A stretch of 64,000 nucleotides of DNA from NCBI RefSeq assembly GCF_003667705.1, contig NZ_CP033019.1:3658001-3722000 (forward strand), written 5' to 3'. The position numbers were made by a program, and so were the translations under genes. The DNA comes from Janthinobacterium agaricidamnosum (GTDB lineage: Bacteria; Pseudomonadota; Gammaproteobacteria; Burkholderiales; Burkholderiaceae_D). Shown piece after piece: positions 26,253 to 34,439 of this stretch. The notes under the pieces were generated by a model that worked only from the letters and a program-made list of their open reading frames with translations, was not told where the DNA came from and searched no databases. Position 1 is the stretch's first letter, and each line of letters starts with the position of its first letter.

Positions 26253-28171
26253 ATGACGATACGGATCTGAATGAACACGGCAATCACCAAGGCGAGTTTC
26301 GGCAGACTGTTGGCGGATGGGCTGAGTACACAGTCAATATGACTGAAATAAACGACACGATTCGTCATGACGTAACCATTCCTCCTGGGAAAATAATTCC
26401 TATCATCTTTTTACCAGGCGTGATGGGTAGTAATTTACGCATGAGCAAGGTACGTCAGAAAGAGCTGGACAAAAGCGATAACATCTCCTGGAGGCCAGAT
26501 GACATGATGAGCGTGGCCGGAAAATGGAGTGTCGTAGAAGGTTATGGCATCGGTGGATGGTATAAAAATGCATCACCGAGAGATCGACAGATGGCCCTCG
26601 ACCCAAATGAAACCGAGGTCGAATATTATATTTACAGCACAAATCAAGGAAGATTTGAACCAAGTGGCAACATCACAGGACTTTCCGATTTTCGTCACAC
26701 CAACATTCCACATGATTTTGCTGGAGTGCCGCCATTGATTGCCATTAGTCCAAGAAAAATAAAAGAGAATGCAAAGTACAACATTCCAGGAATAGTAGAT
26801 ACCTCCTTACCCCCAGCCTTGCGTGAAACACCAGCACAAATTGCACGTTGGCGCGGCTGGAGCGAGATACTTTTTATTGGGGCTTATGGTGAAATGCTAA
26901 AGACTGCGGAATTTTTCATGAATAACATTGTCAGAGACAAAAATATTCTTCCCCATTGGCAGATAAGAGATATTCACTCCAAGAAAAATCAAGGTCCATA
27001 TCCTGAAATTTCAAAATTAGTGCTACAAGCACCCAGCGCCTTCGGTGCCACATCGGGTACTGCAATTACAGAGACTGATCTAAAAAAAATATCTCCATGC
27101 TGGTATCCTGTTCACGCCATGGGCTACAACTTCTTGCAGAGCAATGCTATCTCCGCCGGCGTCATCGCTGAGCGGATACGTGGACTTGTCAAAGGCTATG
27201 TGGGCTGCGGATTCAAATGCGAAGAGGTCATTCTCGTCACACATAGCATGGGAGGTCTGCTTGCACGCACCTTAATGCATCCAAGTTATGGAAATCTTGT
27301 TAACGACAAGGAAGTAAAAGTACTTGGCGTCTATCATAACGTCATGCCGTCGATAGGTGCCGCAAGCGCCTATAAACGTATGCGCTTCGGTTTTCTGGAA
27401 AAATCTGGCCCATTCAATAAAAAGACGGCACAAGTTCTGGGAATTGACGGAGAGCATGCAACTGCAATGGTAGCAAATGCTCCAGCTGCATTGGAAATGA
27501 TGCCGAGCGTTGCCTACGGCGCGAATTGGCTCAAAGTCGTGGACGACAAAGATCGAATTTTATGGAGCTGGCCGCAAGAAGGTCAGAACGCACTCGATAG
27601 CATTTATCTACGACCAAGCAGTAATTGGTGGCGCCTTATTAATCCAATGTGGGTGAATCCAGCAAACATTTCCCATGAAAAAGGTGGCGGACTAAAAAAT
27701 GTAACCCAGCGAATAAAAGATGCTTTTGCATTTTCACAGTCCATCGAAAAATACTTCCACAAACAAACATACGCTAGTTACTGCGAATCAAAAGACTACC
27801 TGTCTTATGGCGAGGTAATCTTCAAAGTTACTGACGGCATGGGCGGTGGACTGACAGATTTTTTTAAGAAATTTACGCCTCCTCATGCAGAGAAATGGAA
27901 ACTAATCAACGATGATGCAAAAGGAATCCTAACCGTTCAAACTGGATCACGCATACTAAAACTCAAGTTGCAGCCTGCAAAAGAGCTTGGAGATGAAACA
28001 GTTCCAGCAATCCGGTCTGCCCGCCATATTACAGGAAATATTTTTCGTCATGGATTAGCAGATGGTAGCGGCTATGAACACCAAAATAGTTACTTGAACA
28101 AAAACGTGCTTGCATCTATGCTTTACTCCATAATTCAAATCGCAAAATTAGCAAATTGGGATAAAAAATGA
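26249..28171 (+). CDS. Putative T6SS phospholipase effector, Tle4/TplE-like
   Basis: 640 residues of alpha/beta-hydrolase type. IIPIIFLPGVMGSNLRMSK is the oxyanion-hole block of LCAT/PGAP1-like lipases. The nucleophile elbow is LVTHSMGGLLART, with Ser333. Candidate acid and base are Asp582 in ELGDETVP and His611 in GYEHQNSY. There is no signal peptide, as expected for a cargo loaded on VgrG. Start overlaps the vgrG stop and the end overlaps the immunity gene (both ATGA). Assignment to Tle4 rests on the downstream Tli4-like gene and PGAP1-like features; another Tle family is possible. AT-rich, foreign-looking composition. Confidence 0.8.
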   Translation: MNDDTDLNEHGNHQGEFRQTVGGWAEYTVNMTEINDTIRHDVTIPPGKIIPIIFLPGVMGSNLRMSKVRQKELDKSDNISWRPDDMMSVAGKWSVVEGYGIGGWYKNASPRDRQMALDPNETEVEYYIYSTNQGRFEPSGNITGLSDFRHTNIPHDFAGVPPLIAISPRKIKENAKYNIPGIVDTSLPPALRETPAQIARWRGWSEILFIGAYGEMLKTAEFFMNNIVRDKNILPHWQIRDIHSKKNQGPYPEISKLVLQAPSAFGATSGTAITETDLKKISPCWYPVHAMGYNFLQSNAISAGVIAERIRGLVKGYVGCGFKCEEVILVTHSMGGLLARTLMHPSYGNLVNDKEVKVLGVYHNVMPSIGAASAYKRMRFGFLEKSGPFNKKTAQVLGIDGEHATAMVANAPAALEMMPSVAYGANWLKVVDDKDRILWSWPQEGQNALDSIYLRPSSNWWRLINPMWVNPANISHEKGGGLKNVTQRIKDAFAFSQSIEKYFHKQTYASYCESKDYLSYGEVIFKVTDGMGGGLTDFFKKFTPPHAEKWKLINDDAKGILTVQTGSRILKLKLQPAKELGDETVPAIRSARHITGNIFRHGLADGSGYEHQNSYLNKNVLASMLYSIIQIAKLANWDKK

Positions 28172-29280
28172 AATCAATTTTTATTAAATATATTTTAATA
28201 ATTTTCATATTTCTCCCCATAATTGCTTGCACAAAAAATTCTATGATTAAGGAGGAAATTATGACAAAAAAAACGAAATTGAATGGGCGATTAGAAAAAA
28301 TGTTTTCAAAAACTAAATTATTATGTTTCGGCCGCTATGCTTTGGAAGTTCCAGTCGAATCAAAACTTATTATTGGAAGCAATACTATTGACGTGGAAAA
28401 AATAACAATAAATAATTTACATTTTAAAATAGAAAAAGACATAGAAGAAATTTTTAAAAAAAATAAGAGCGCAGAAATCACATACAACCTTGAAGGCCCA
28501 ATTAAAAATAGTTGGCAATTGCGCTATTACAATAGCATTCATGCAAAGGAAATGAAATTTCTATTTTTTAAAACTTATATTACAAAAGGAGATTTTACAT
28601 TTATTGCTGGAGATGCTGTAGATGTGGATATCGGGGAACGAGAAGAAGAAATTGCTCGCCGACAGCTGCTTCTCGCAAAAAACATACGGCTGCGTGATAC
28701 GGACGAAATTCCTTCAGATCCTGGGGTTTGCTTCGAACATGGCTTCCTGGCAGAAAATTTATATAAAGAGCAAGAGATTGACAACGTCGGAATTCATTTC
28801 CCAAGTATCCCTGATATAACTTTTTCGGTGAGTTCTAATAAGGATGCATACGGCGATTACTCTTCAGAAGAATTTGAGAAGCGACTGCGTAGCGAATTAT
28901 CTTTGCTCAACCGCATACAGAGTGCAAAAGACATACAGGGGGCGACTTATCCCAAGCGGAACTTGTTACGCGAAGGGAAGCGGGACGTTCAGCATTGGAA
29001 GGGGGAAGAGTCACTCATCCTGCGCCCTGATGGAGTACATGATTTTGAATGGGCATTGGTAGGCAAACCGAAAGACATCGCAAATCCATCTGTGCTGGAA
29101 GTCAAGATGTACACCAAAGTCGCCCACAACATGGTCGGCGCAGCCGAAGCCGCGTCGCTGACGGACGAAGAGGCCATCGCCTTGTGGGACAAGCTGCTCT
29201 CCGGCCTGAAGTTCCGGGTGAAAGTGCCGGGTGCGCCGCCGGGTTCGTATTACATCGATCCGGACAAGCCGGCGCAGTGA
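28168..29280 (+). CDS. Tli4-like T6SS immunity lipoprotein
   Basis: 370 residues. Residues 1-21 form a lipoprotein signal with an imperfect lipobox ending PIIAC21, targeting it to the periplasm where the lipase would act. LLCFGRYALEVPVES and the C-terminal DEEAIALWDKLLSGLKFR match the general pattern of Tle4 immunity proteins. An internal ATG at 28261 (Met32) has a strong AAGGAGG ribosome binding site 5 nt upstream, so a shorter 339-residue cytoplasmic form could also be made. The first ~310 codons are AT-rich and the last ~60 are GC-rich, so the gene is chimeric. Confidence 0.78.
   Translation: MKSIFIKYILIIFIFLPIIACTKNSMIKEEIMTKKTKLNGRLEKMFSKTKLLCFGRYALEVPVESKLIIGSNTIDVEKITINNLHFKIEKDIEEIFKKNKSAEITYNLEGPIKNSWQLRYYNSIHAKEMKFLFFKTYITKGDFTFIAGDAVDVDIGEREEEIARRQLLLAKNIRLRDTDEIPSDPGVCFEHGFLAENLYKEQEIDNVGIHFPSIPDITFSVSSNKDAYGDYSSEEFEKRLRSELSLLNRIQSAKDIQGATYPKRNLLREGKRDVQHWKGEESLILRPDGVHDFEWALVGKPKDIANPSVLEVKMYTKVAHNMVGAAEAASLTDEEAIALWDKLLSGLKFRVKVPGAPPGSYYIDPDKPAQ
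28249..28263 (+). promoter_or_regulatory. Strong internal ribosome binding site in the immunity gene
   Basis: AAGGAGG (28249-28255) is followed 5 nt later by an in-frame ATG (28261). It is a far better initiation signal than the one for the full-length start at 28168, which depends on coupling to the effector stop codon. Confidence 0.65.
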
Positions 29281-29293
29281 CAATTGACAAACT

Positions 29294-29328
29294 CATGCTG
29301 GCGCCGTGCAAGCCATTGCGCTAGCATG
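29294..29328 (+). terminator. Candidate hairpin after the immunity gene
   Basis: CATGCTGGCGC pairs with GCGCTAGCATG (one mismatch) across a 13-nt loop, followed by CTCCTTTT. The U-tract is short, so termination is uncertain. Confidence 0.4.
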
Positions 29329-29351
29329 CTCCTTTTGCCCGGAAAGCCCCC

Positions 29352-29831
29352 ATGCCCATCACCCTGCGCCCCGCCCTGCCCTCCGACATCGACGCCCTGT
29401 GGGCCCTGCGCACGGTGGCCGTGCGCGTCAGTTGCGCCACGCACTATGCGCCGGAACAAATTGATGTTTGGACCGCCTCGCCCGTGCCGGCATCGTATGG
29501 CGCCATGCTGGCTGCCGGTGGCGGCATCGTGGCCATGCAGGACGAGGCCATCGCCGGCTACGCCATGCTCGATGCGGACAAGCAGGAAGTCGATGCCGTC
29601 TTCGTCGATCCCGCGCGCGCGGGTCTGGGTATCGGCAAGCGGCTGCTGGCGGCGCTGGAGCAGCTGGCGCGCCAGCGCGGCATTGCCCATTTGCACCTGT
29701 CCGCGTCGCTCAATGCGGAGCCGTTTTATCGGGCCGCCGGTTTTGTTGCCTTGCGCGCGGAATCGTATGCGCATCCGAGCGGCATCAGCCTGGCCAGCGT
29801 GGCGATGGAAAAGGCGCTGGCGGCCGCCTGA
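29352..29831 (+). CDS. GNAT family N-acetyltransferase
   Basis: 159 residues. The acetyl-CoA pyrophosphate loop is in VDPARAGLGIGKRLLAALEQ (R/Q-x-x-G-x-G/A pattern) and the C-terminal strand-helix SASLNAEPFYRAAGFVAL is typical. The N-terminus ITLRPALPSDIDALWALR is the usual GNAT beginning. The substrate is unknown. It is GC-rich like the host and marks the return to native sequence after the T6SS cassette. Confidence 0.88.
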   Translation: MPITLRPALPSDIDALWALRTVAVRVSCATHYAPEQIDVWTASPVPASYGAMLAAGGGIVAMQDEAIAGYAMLDADKQEVDAVFVDPARAGLGIGKRLLAALEQLARQRGIAHLHLSASLNAEPFYRAAGFVALRAESYAHPSGISLASVAMEKALAAA

Positions 29832-29835
29832 ACCT

Positions 29836-30024
29836 TTAGTCCGGCACCGCTCCTGCCTCGGACTCGGCCAGGCATTGCTGCAGCTTCGCGATCAGGGCGC
29901 GCACTTCGTCGTCGCCCAGGTCCAGCGGATCGCCGTGCGCACCGACGGCGATCAGGCAGATGGCCGAGCCGTCGTACCAAGCGTCCAGGCGATCCTGGCC
30001 CTCATTCATATTGCTCTGACTCAT
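29836..30024 (-). CDS. Small acidic protein, 62 aa, last gene of an immunity-like operon
   Basis: The product begins MSQSNMNEGQDRLDAWYDGSA and has the pattern GDPLDLGDDEVRALIAKLQQCL, a strand-turn-helix small acidic domain. No family is recognised. The ATG at 30022-30024 lies inside the 3' end of the preceding DUF2750 gene (23-bp overlap), so it is translationally coupled. Small acidic proteins next to Imm1 and DUF2750 genes are often immunity factors, but that role is inferred from position only. Confidence 0.65.
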   Translation of the reverse strand: MSQSNMNEGQDRLDAWYDGSAICLIAVGAHGDPLDLGDDEVRALIAKLQQCLAESEAGAVPD

Positions 30025-30379
30025 ATTGCAAATCCCTCCGTAAATCGTCCGGCGCCGCGATGCTGGCGCGGCCCTGCGGCACGGGAAAGACGGACGCCAG
30101 CTGGCCGTTGCCCGCCATGCCTGGCAGCCATTTATGCAAAAAATCGCCCAGCGCGATGGCGCGCGGCTGGAAATGTCCCCACTCGCCGCCGGCACACGCT
30201 TGCGCGTATGCCGCTTCCGGCCAGAATGGAATCGCCACCTTGCCGTCGGCTTGCGCCGTGGCCCAGCCGTCGTGGTGCAAACCCCACACTTCTTGCGTAT
30301 CGGCTACCTTGCGCACAAAATAGCCATGGCGTTCGGCGGACGGCAGGCCCATCACCTGCTTGAACTTTTCAGGATGCAC
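30002..30379 (-). CDS. DUF2750 domain protein
   Basis: 125 residues from a GTG at 30377-30379. FKQVMGLPSAERHGYFVRKVADTQEVWGL and IPFWPEAAYAQACA match the DUF2750 pattern (a small alpha/beta domain frequently present beside polymorphic toxin loci). It overlaps its neighbours on both sides (10-11 bp upstream, 23 bp downstream). Function is unproven; immunity to a toxin not in this window is a reasonable guess. Confidence 0.75.
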   Translation of the reverse strand: MHPEKFKQVMGLPSAERHGYFVRKVADTQEVWGLHHDGWATAQADGKVAIPFWPEAAYAQACAGGEWGHFQPRAIALGDFLHKWLPGMAGNGQLASVFPVPQGRASIAAPDDLRRDLQYESEQYE

Positions 30380-30653
30380 GGTTTCCCCCTGCCTCGTCCC
30401 ATACCCGCAGCTGCGGCGTGCACCAGCCCGTCACCAGGTCGAGGGCATCCAGTATCACGTCTTCCCGCGCCTCATCCTGCGTGCCGTCCTGCGCAGACGC
30501 GCGCAATTCCTGCAGCAAGCCGGCCACTTGCGCCGCCGTCACACCGCTGGCCTTGTAGCGCAGCAGGATGGCGCGCAGCGTCAATAAACCTGCCCCGGAC
30601 TCCAGCGCGGCGAGCAGGTCTCTGTCGATCTCGGCGATGATGGTGTGCGGCAT
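30369..30653 (-). CDS. Helical hypothetical protein, 94 aa
   Basis: Begins MPHTIIAEIDRDLLAALES and is predicted all-helical with an acidic middle (DGTQDEAREDVILDALDLVTG). No family is recognised. It starts 1-2 nt after the Imm1 gene stop and overlaps the next gene, so it belongs to the same co-translated string. The pattern of a short helical N-terminal lever and a C-terminal WC-x-P block suggests a small binding protein. Confidence 0.65.
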   Translation of the reverse strand: MPHTIIAEIDRDLLAALESGAGLLTLRAILLRYKASGVTAAQVAGLLQELRASAQDGTQDEAREDVILDALDLVTGWCTPQLRVWDEAGGNRAS

Positions 30654-30654
30654 G

Positions 30655-31044
30655 TCAATCCGCCTCCCACGCGATGGCGGCCGGCCGCGCGCCGCCCGTC
30701 CTGAAAAAATCGACGAAGGCGCGCTGGCAGTGTTCCACGTCCACGCACCAGGCTTCCGGATACTCATCCACCTGGCCATTGGCCAGCAGATAGCTGCAAC
30801 CGCCGTCTGCCTCCTCGTCGCCCAGCGAGTGAAAACTCAAGTCTTCCTGGCCCGACAGATACATCAGCCAGGCATTGCCGCCATTGCGCAGCATGCACAG
30901 GGCCGGGCCCTGCTCCGCATCGCTCGCCATGGTCAGCCACAGCTCGCACTGGGCCAGGGCGCGCGCTTTCATCAGCGCCTGTTCCAGCGCAGCGATGGTG
31001 TCGACGGCGCGCGCCTCCCCATGCAGATTCAATTCCATCGTCAT
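30655..31044 (-). CDS. Imm1 family orphan immunity protein
   Basis: 129 residues. AWLMYLSGQEDLSFHSLG, CSYLLANGQVDEYPEAW and the C-terminal RAFVDFFRTGG with AIAWEAD are the conserved blocks of Imm1 proteins, which neutralise deaminase or nuclease toxins in contact-dependent competition. No cognate toxin gene lies in the window. Its ATG overlaps the stop of the SulP transporter gene (31041-31044), an unexpected coupling that may provide constitutive expression. Confidence 0.8.
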   Translation of the reverse strand: MTMELNLHGEARAVDTIAALEQALMKARALAQCELWLTMASDAEQGPALCMLRNGGNAWLMYLSGQEDLSFHSLGDEEADGGCSYLLANGQVDEYPEAWCVDVEHCQRAFVDFFRTGGARPAAIAWEAD

Positions 31045-32681
31045 GTTGTGCTCCCGCTCAAATCGTTCGTCGCCAGCGCCGTGCTCAAGTACAGCTTGCC
31101 GCTGAGGTCCTTCAATAAACTGCTCTGGCGCAAACGGTCCATCACGGGGCCCTTCACCTCGGCCAGGTTCAGGCTAATGCCGCGCTTGGCCAGCGTGCTG
31201 TTGAGCTCGATCAAGCCCAGCAAGGCGGTGCTGTCGATCTGGTTGACGGCCGACAGCACCAGCACCAGATGGCGCGCCGTCGGGTGGCCGCGCAGCTCGT
31301 CTTCCACGCGCTCCGTGACGGCTTCCACGTTGCCAAAGAACAGGCCCGCATCGATGCGCAGCAGCAAGACGTCGGGCAAGGTCTGCGCCTCGTAGCGCTC
31401 CACGTTGCGGAAGTGCTCGCTATTCGGAATACGCCCCAGCACCGCGATATGCGGGCGGCTGGCGCGCCAGATCAGGGTGCCCATCGACAGCAGCACGCCG
31501 ATCACCACGCCCGCTTCCACGCCCAGCACCAGCACGCCGGCCGTCGTCGCCAGCAGGGCCAGCGCATCGCTGCGGTCGTAGCGCCACGACAATTTCAAGG
31601 TATCCCAGTCCAGCAAGCTGCTGACGGCAAAGATGATGGTGGCGGCCAGCACGGGCAGCGGCAGCAGGGCCAGCCAGCCCGTGGGCGCCACCAGCGCCAG
31701 CGCCAGCAGGCTCGCCGTGATGATACTGGCCAGGGGCGTGTTGGCGCCCGCCTGGAAATTGACGGCCGAACGCGAAATCGAGCCCGTGACGGGAAAGCCG
31801 CCCGACAGCGCACTGGCCACGTTGGCCGCGCCCAGGCCCAGCAGTTCGCGGTTCGTATGCAGCTTTTCACCGCGCTTTTGCGCCAGGGTCTGGGCGGCGG
31901 ACATGCTCATCAGAAAGATGATGAAGGCGATCAGGAGCGCCGGCGACAGCAAGGTGCGCCAATGGGCGGCCGAGGTGGCCAGGTTCAGCCCGGGCAAGCC
32001 GCTGGGCACGTGGCCCGTCGTCTGCACGCCCATCGCTGCCAGGCCGCCATAGGCGATGAGTGCGATGCCGGCCAGCACCAGCGCCATCGGCGCCAGGCGC
32101 GCGCCCACGTCGGCGGCCACCTTGTTCAGCCCGCAGCGCTGCAGCAGGCGCGATGCGTAGCGCTTGGCCAGCCACAGGAACAGCAGGCCGGACAGCCCCA
32201 GCACGAGGCTGGGCGTGTGCCAGTGTGGCCAGGTGGCCCCCAGCAGGGGCGTGATCTGGCCCCAGATGATCAGGATCGCCGCGCCGTTGCTGAAACCGCT
32301 GATCACGGGACGCGACAAAAAGCTGGCCATGAAGCCCAGCCGCAGCACGCCGCACAGCAGCAGGACCAGGCCGCTGATGAAGGCCAGCTGGGCGGCCAGC
32401 ACGATGTACAGCGAGGAGCCGGGGTCGGCCAGCGGCGCCAGGGCGGCGGCCGTCATCAGCGAGACGATGGCCATGGGGCCCACCGATTGCGTCATGCTGC
32501 TGCCGAACAAGGCGTACAGCACGGGCGGCAAGATGCTGGCGTAGATGCCCACGACGGGCGGCAAACCGGCCACCAAGGCGTAAGCCATGCCTTGCGGCAC
32601 CATCATCATGGCGACAACGATACCGGCGGTGATGTCTCCGGCCAACAGAGGACGCCGGTATTGCCTGAGCCAGAGCAGCAT
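31041..32681 (-). CDS. SulP family anion transporter with STAS domain
   Basis: 546 residues from the ATG at 32679-32681; a longer start at 32717 is possible. DITAGIVVAMMMVPQGMAYALVAGLPPVVGIYAS is the SulP signature in the first helices. There are about 12-14 membrane helices, and a C-terminal cytoplasmic STAS domain follows (DVLLLRIDAGLFFGNVEAV, with the STAS core VLSAVNQIDSTALLGLIEL). It likely imports sulfate or bicarbonate/dicarboxylate; the substrate is not resolvable. Its stop is coupled to the Imm1 gene. Confidence 0.93.
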   Translation of the reverse strand: MLLWLRQYRRPLLAGDITAGIVVAMMMVPQGMAYALVAGLPPVVGIYASILPPVLYALFGSSMTQSVGPMAIVSLMTAAALAPLADPGSSLYIVLAAQLAFISGLVLLLCGVLRLGFMASFLSRPVISGFSNGAAILIIWGQITPLLGATWPHWHTPSLVLGLSGLLFLWLAKRYASRLLQRCGLNKVAADVGARLAPMALVLAGIALIAYGGLAAMGVQTTGHVPSGLPGLNLATSAAHWRTLLSPALLIAFIIFLMSMSAAQTLAQKRGEKLHTNRELLGLGAANVASALSGGFPVTGSISRSAVNFQAGANTPLASIITASLLALALVAPTGWLALLPLPVLAATIIFAVSSLLDWDTLKLSWRYDRSDALALLATTAGVLVLGVEAGVVIGVLLSMGTLIWRASRPHIAVLGRIPNSEHFRNVERYEAQTLPDVLLLRIDAGLFFGNVEAVTERVEDELRGHPTARHLVLVLSAVNQIDSTALLGLIELNSTLAKRGISLNLAEVKGPVMDRLRQSSLLKDLSGKLYLSTALATNDLSGSTT

Positions 32682-32748
32682 GGATGATCCCAAAATCTGA
32701 AAACCGAAGCCTATCATGCGACGAGGCCGGCTGACAGGGGGAACGCCA

Positions 32749-33330
32749 TCAGTCTGGCAGCAATTGCGCCTTCACGGCATCGAGGATTTCCGCCGACAGC
32801 GCTTCGTCATCGACGGAACGGGCCAGCACCATGGCGCCCACCATGGCGGCAAACGTGGCAATGGCCTGCTGGCGCCGCCGCTCCGGCGTACCATCGAGCG
32901 CGCCGTCGGGCAGCAAGCCTTCCAGCAGCGCGAACTGCTGCCGCGTGGCTTGCGTAAACGCGGGGCGCGCGCCGGGCGACATGCGCGCCACGTCCGCGCC
33001 CATGGCTGCCGCCGGGCAGCCCGTGCCCGGCTGGTCGCGGTGCCGGGTGGTCAGATAACTGTCGATGATGGCCGGCAGCGCCCGCTGCGGGTCGCTGGCA
33101 ATCTTCGCCCGCCAGCCTTCCAGCGACTTGTTCAAGGCGTGCTGGCACGCCTCGATCATCAAATCTTCCTTGGACGCGAAATGGCCATAGAAGCCGCCAT
33201 GCGTGAGGCCCGCGTTCTTCATCAGGTCGGCCACGCCGATGCCGTCATAGCCCTTTTCGCGGAACAATCTTGCCGCCACGTCGACGATGCGCTCGCGGTT
33301 CAGCGCCGCCTGCTCCCTGCTTACTTTCAT
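32749..33330 (-). CDS. TetR family transcriptional regulator
   Basis: 193 residues. RERIVDVAARLFREKGYDGIGVADLMKNAGLTHGGFYGHFASKEDL is the N-terminal helix-turn-helix, and THGGFYGHF is typical of the AcuR/NemR-like subgroup that responds to electrophiles. The ligand domain contains one Cys (TGCPAAAMGADVA), also seen in that subgroup. A GGAGGG ribosome binding site precedes it. It is divergent from the SDR gene, which it probably controls, and tandem with sulP. Confidence 0.9.
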   Translation of the reverse strand: MKVSREQAALNRERIVDVAARLFREKGYDGIGVADLMKNAGLTHGGFYGHFASKEDLMIEACQHALNKSLEGWRAKIASDPQRALPAIIDSYLTTRHRDQPGTGCPAAAMGADVARMSPGARPAFTQATRQQFALLEGLLPDGALDGTPERRRQQAIATFAAMVGAMVLARSVDDEALSAEILDAVKAQLLPD

Positions 33331-33344
33331 GCTGCCCTCCTACA

Positions 33345-33365
33345 TTTATGTCAATCATCATATAA
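33345..33365. promoter_or_regulatory. Possible TetR operator
   Basis: TTTATG and CATATAA form an imperfect dyad around an 8-nt centre, immediately upstream of the tetR-like ribosome binding site, in the tetR-SDR divergent region. Confidence 0.28.
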
Positions 33366-33458
33366 CTTTACGCCCGTTTGCGCCACTCTGTTAGCAAGCG
33401 CACCGTTTGATGGCGGCGCCGCGCCGATACTGGATCTTCGTTTCCAGGGAGGCCAAGC

Positions 33459-34436
33459 ATGAACGAAAACAAAGACCAGTCCGCCGGCAACTTGCAGCGC
33501 GCCATCCAGCAGGAACAGGATGGCCGCGACGCCGTAGCAAAAGGCAAACGGGACAGCAAGCCCCCCGTGCAGACGGGCAGCCGCAGCCAGCCGGCGCCCC
33601 CCCTGCCCGCCCAGCACCTGGACAAACCGGGCATCGAGGGGCAAATGCAGTTAAAACCGCGCTTCCTGGCGCCCGATTACTGCGGCAGCGGCAAGCTAGC
33701 CGGCATGGTGGCCATCATCACGGGCGGCGATTCGGGCATCGGCCGCGCCGTGGCCGTGCTGTATGCGCGCGAAGGGGCCGATGTCGCCATCATTTACCTG
33801 AACGAACACGCGGACGCCAACGAAACGAAGCGCTACGTGGAAGCGGAAGGCCAAAGCTGCCTTTTGATCCCCGGCGACGTGCGCGACCAGGGCTTTTGCC
33901 AGCAAGCCGTCAGCCAGGTGCTGGAACGCTTCACGCACATCGACGTGCTGGTGAACAACGCCGCCTTTCAGGAACACGCCGAATCCTTGCTGGAACTGAG
34001 CGAAGAGCGCTTCGACCTCACCATGAAAACCAATGTCTACGGCTACTTTCACATGGCCAAGGCCGTGCTGCCCCATTTGCGGCGGGGCGCGTCCATCATC
34101 AACACGGGTTCCGTGACGGGCTTGCAGGGCTCGAAACACCTGCTCGACTATTCCACCACCAAGGGCGCCATCCATGCGTTCACCATGGCGCTGGCCGGCA
34201 ACCTGCTCGACAAGGGTATCCGCGTGAACGCCATCGCGCCCGGCCCCGTCTGGACGCCGCTCAATCCGGCCGACAAGTCGCCCGAGGAGATCGAGAAATT
34301 CGGCCAGGACACGGACATGCGCCGCCCGGCCCAGCCCGAGGAACTGTCGCCCGCCTACGTCTTCCTGGCCTCGCCCGCCTGTTCCAGCTACATCAGCGGC
34401 ATCGTCCTGCCCGTCACCGGCAGCGTGGGAGACTAG
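33459..34436 (+). CDS. SDR family oxidoreductase (YghA-like, stress-associated)
   Basis: 325 residues. About 65 hydrophilic, Gln/Lys/Pro-rich residues precede a Rossmann domain with TGGDSGIGRAVA (cofactor glycine motif), the N-N-A-A motif in VNNAAFQ, the catalytic Ser in NTGSVTG and Y-x-x-x-K in YSTTKGAI. The long N-terminal tail plus the KPGIEGQMQLKPRF linker is characteristic of YghA-type SDRs found in general stress responses. A GGAGG site fixes the start. Only 3 nt separate it from ku, suggesting a two-gene operon. Confidence 0.92.
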   Translation: MNENKDQSAGNLQRAIQQEQDGRDAVAKGKRDSKPPVQTGSRSQPAPPLPAQHLDKPGIEGQMQLKPRFLAPDYCGSGKLAGMVAIITGGDSGIGRAVAVLYAREGADVAIIYLNEHADANETKRYVEAEGQSCLLIPGDVRDQGFCQQAVSQVLERFTHIDVLVNNAAFQEHAESLLELSEERFDLTMKTNVYGYFHMAKAVLPHLRRGASIINTGSVTGLQGSKHLLDYSTTKGAIHAFTMALAGNLLDKGIRVNAIAPGPVWTPLNPADKSPEEIEKFGQDTDMRRPAQPEELSPAYVFLASPACSSYISGIVLPVTGSVGD

Positions 34437-34439
34437 CCG

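Larger units (their letters stand above)
26050..29095. other. AT-rich effector-immunity cassette embedded in GC-rich DNA
   Basis: Base composition drops abruptly inside the 3' end of vgrG (near 26050) and returns to GC-rich about 60 codons before the end of the immunity gene (near 29095). Codon usage changes with it (frequent AAA, ATT, TTA, GAA). No transposase, integrase or flanking repeat is visible, so homologous exchange within conserved ends is the simplest explanation. Confidence 0.85.

Noticed and set aside
26050..29095. Prophage or insertion element as source of the AT-rich block
   Set aside because: No integrase, transposase, terminal inverted repeats or target-site duplication; genes are co-translated with vgrG.
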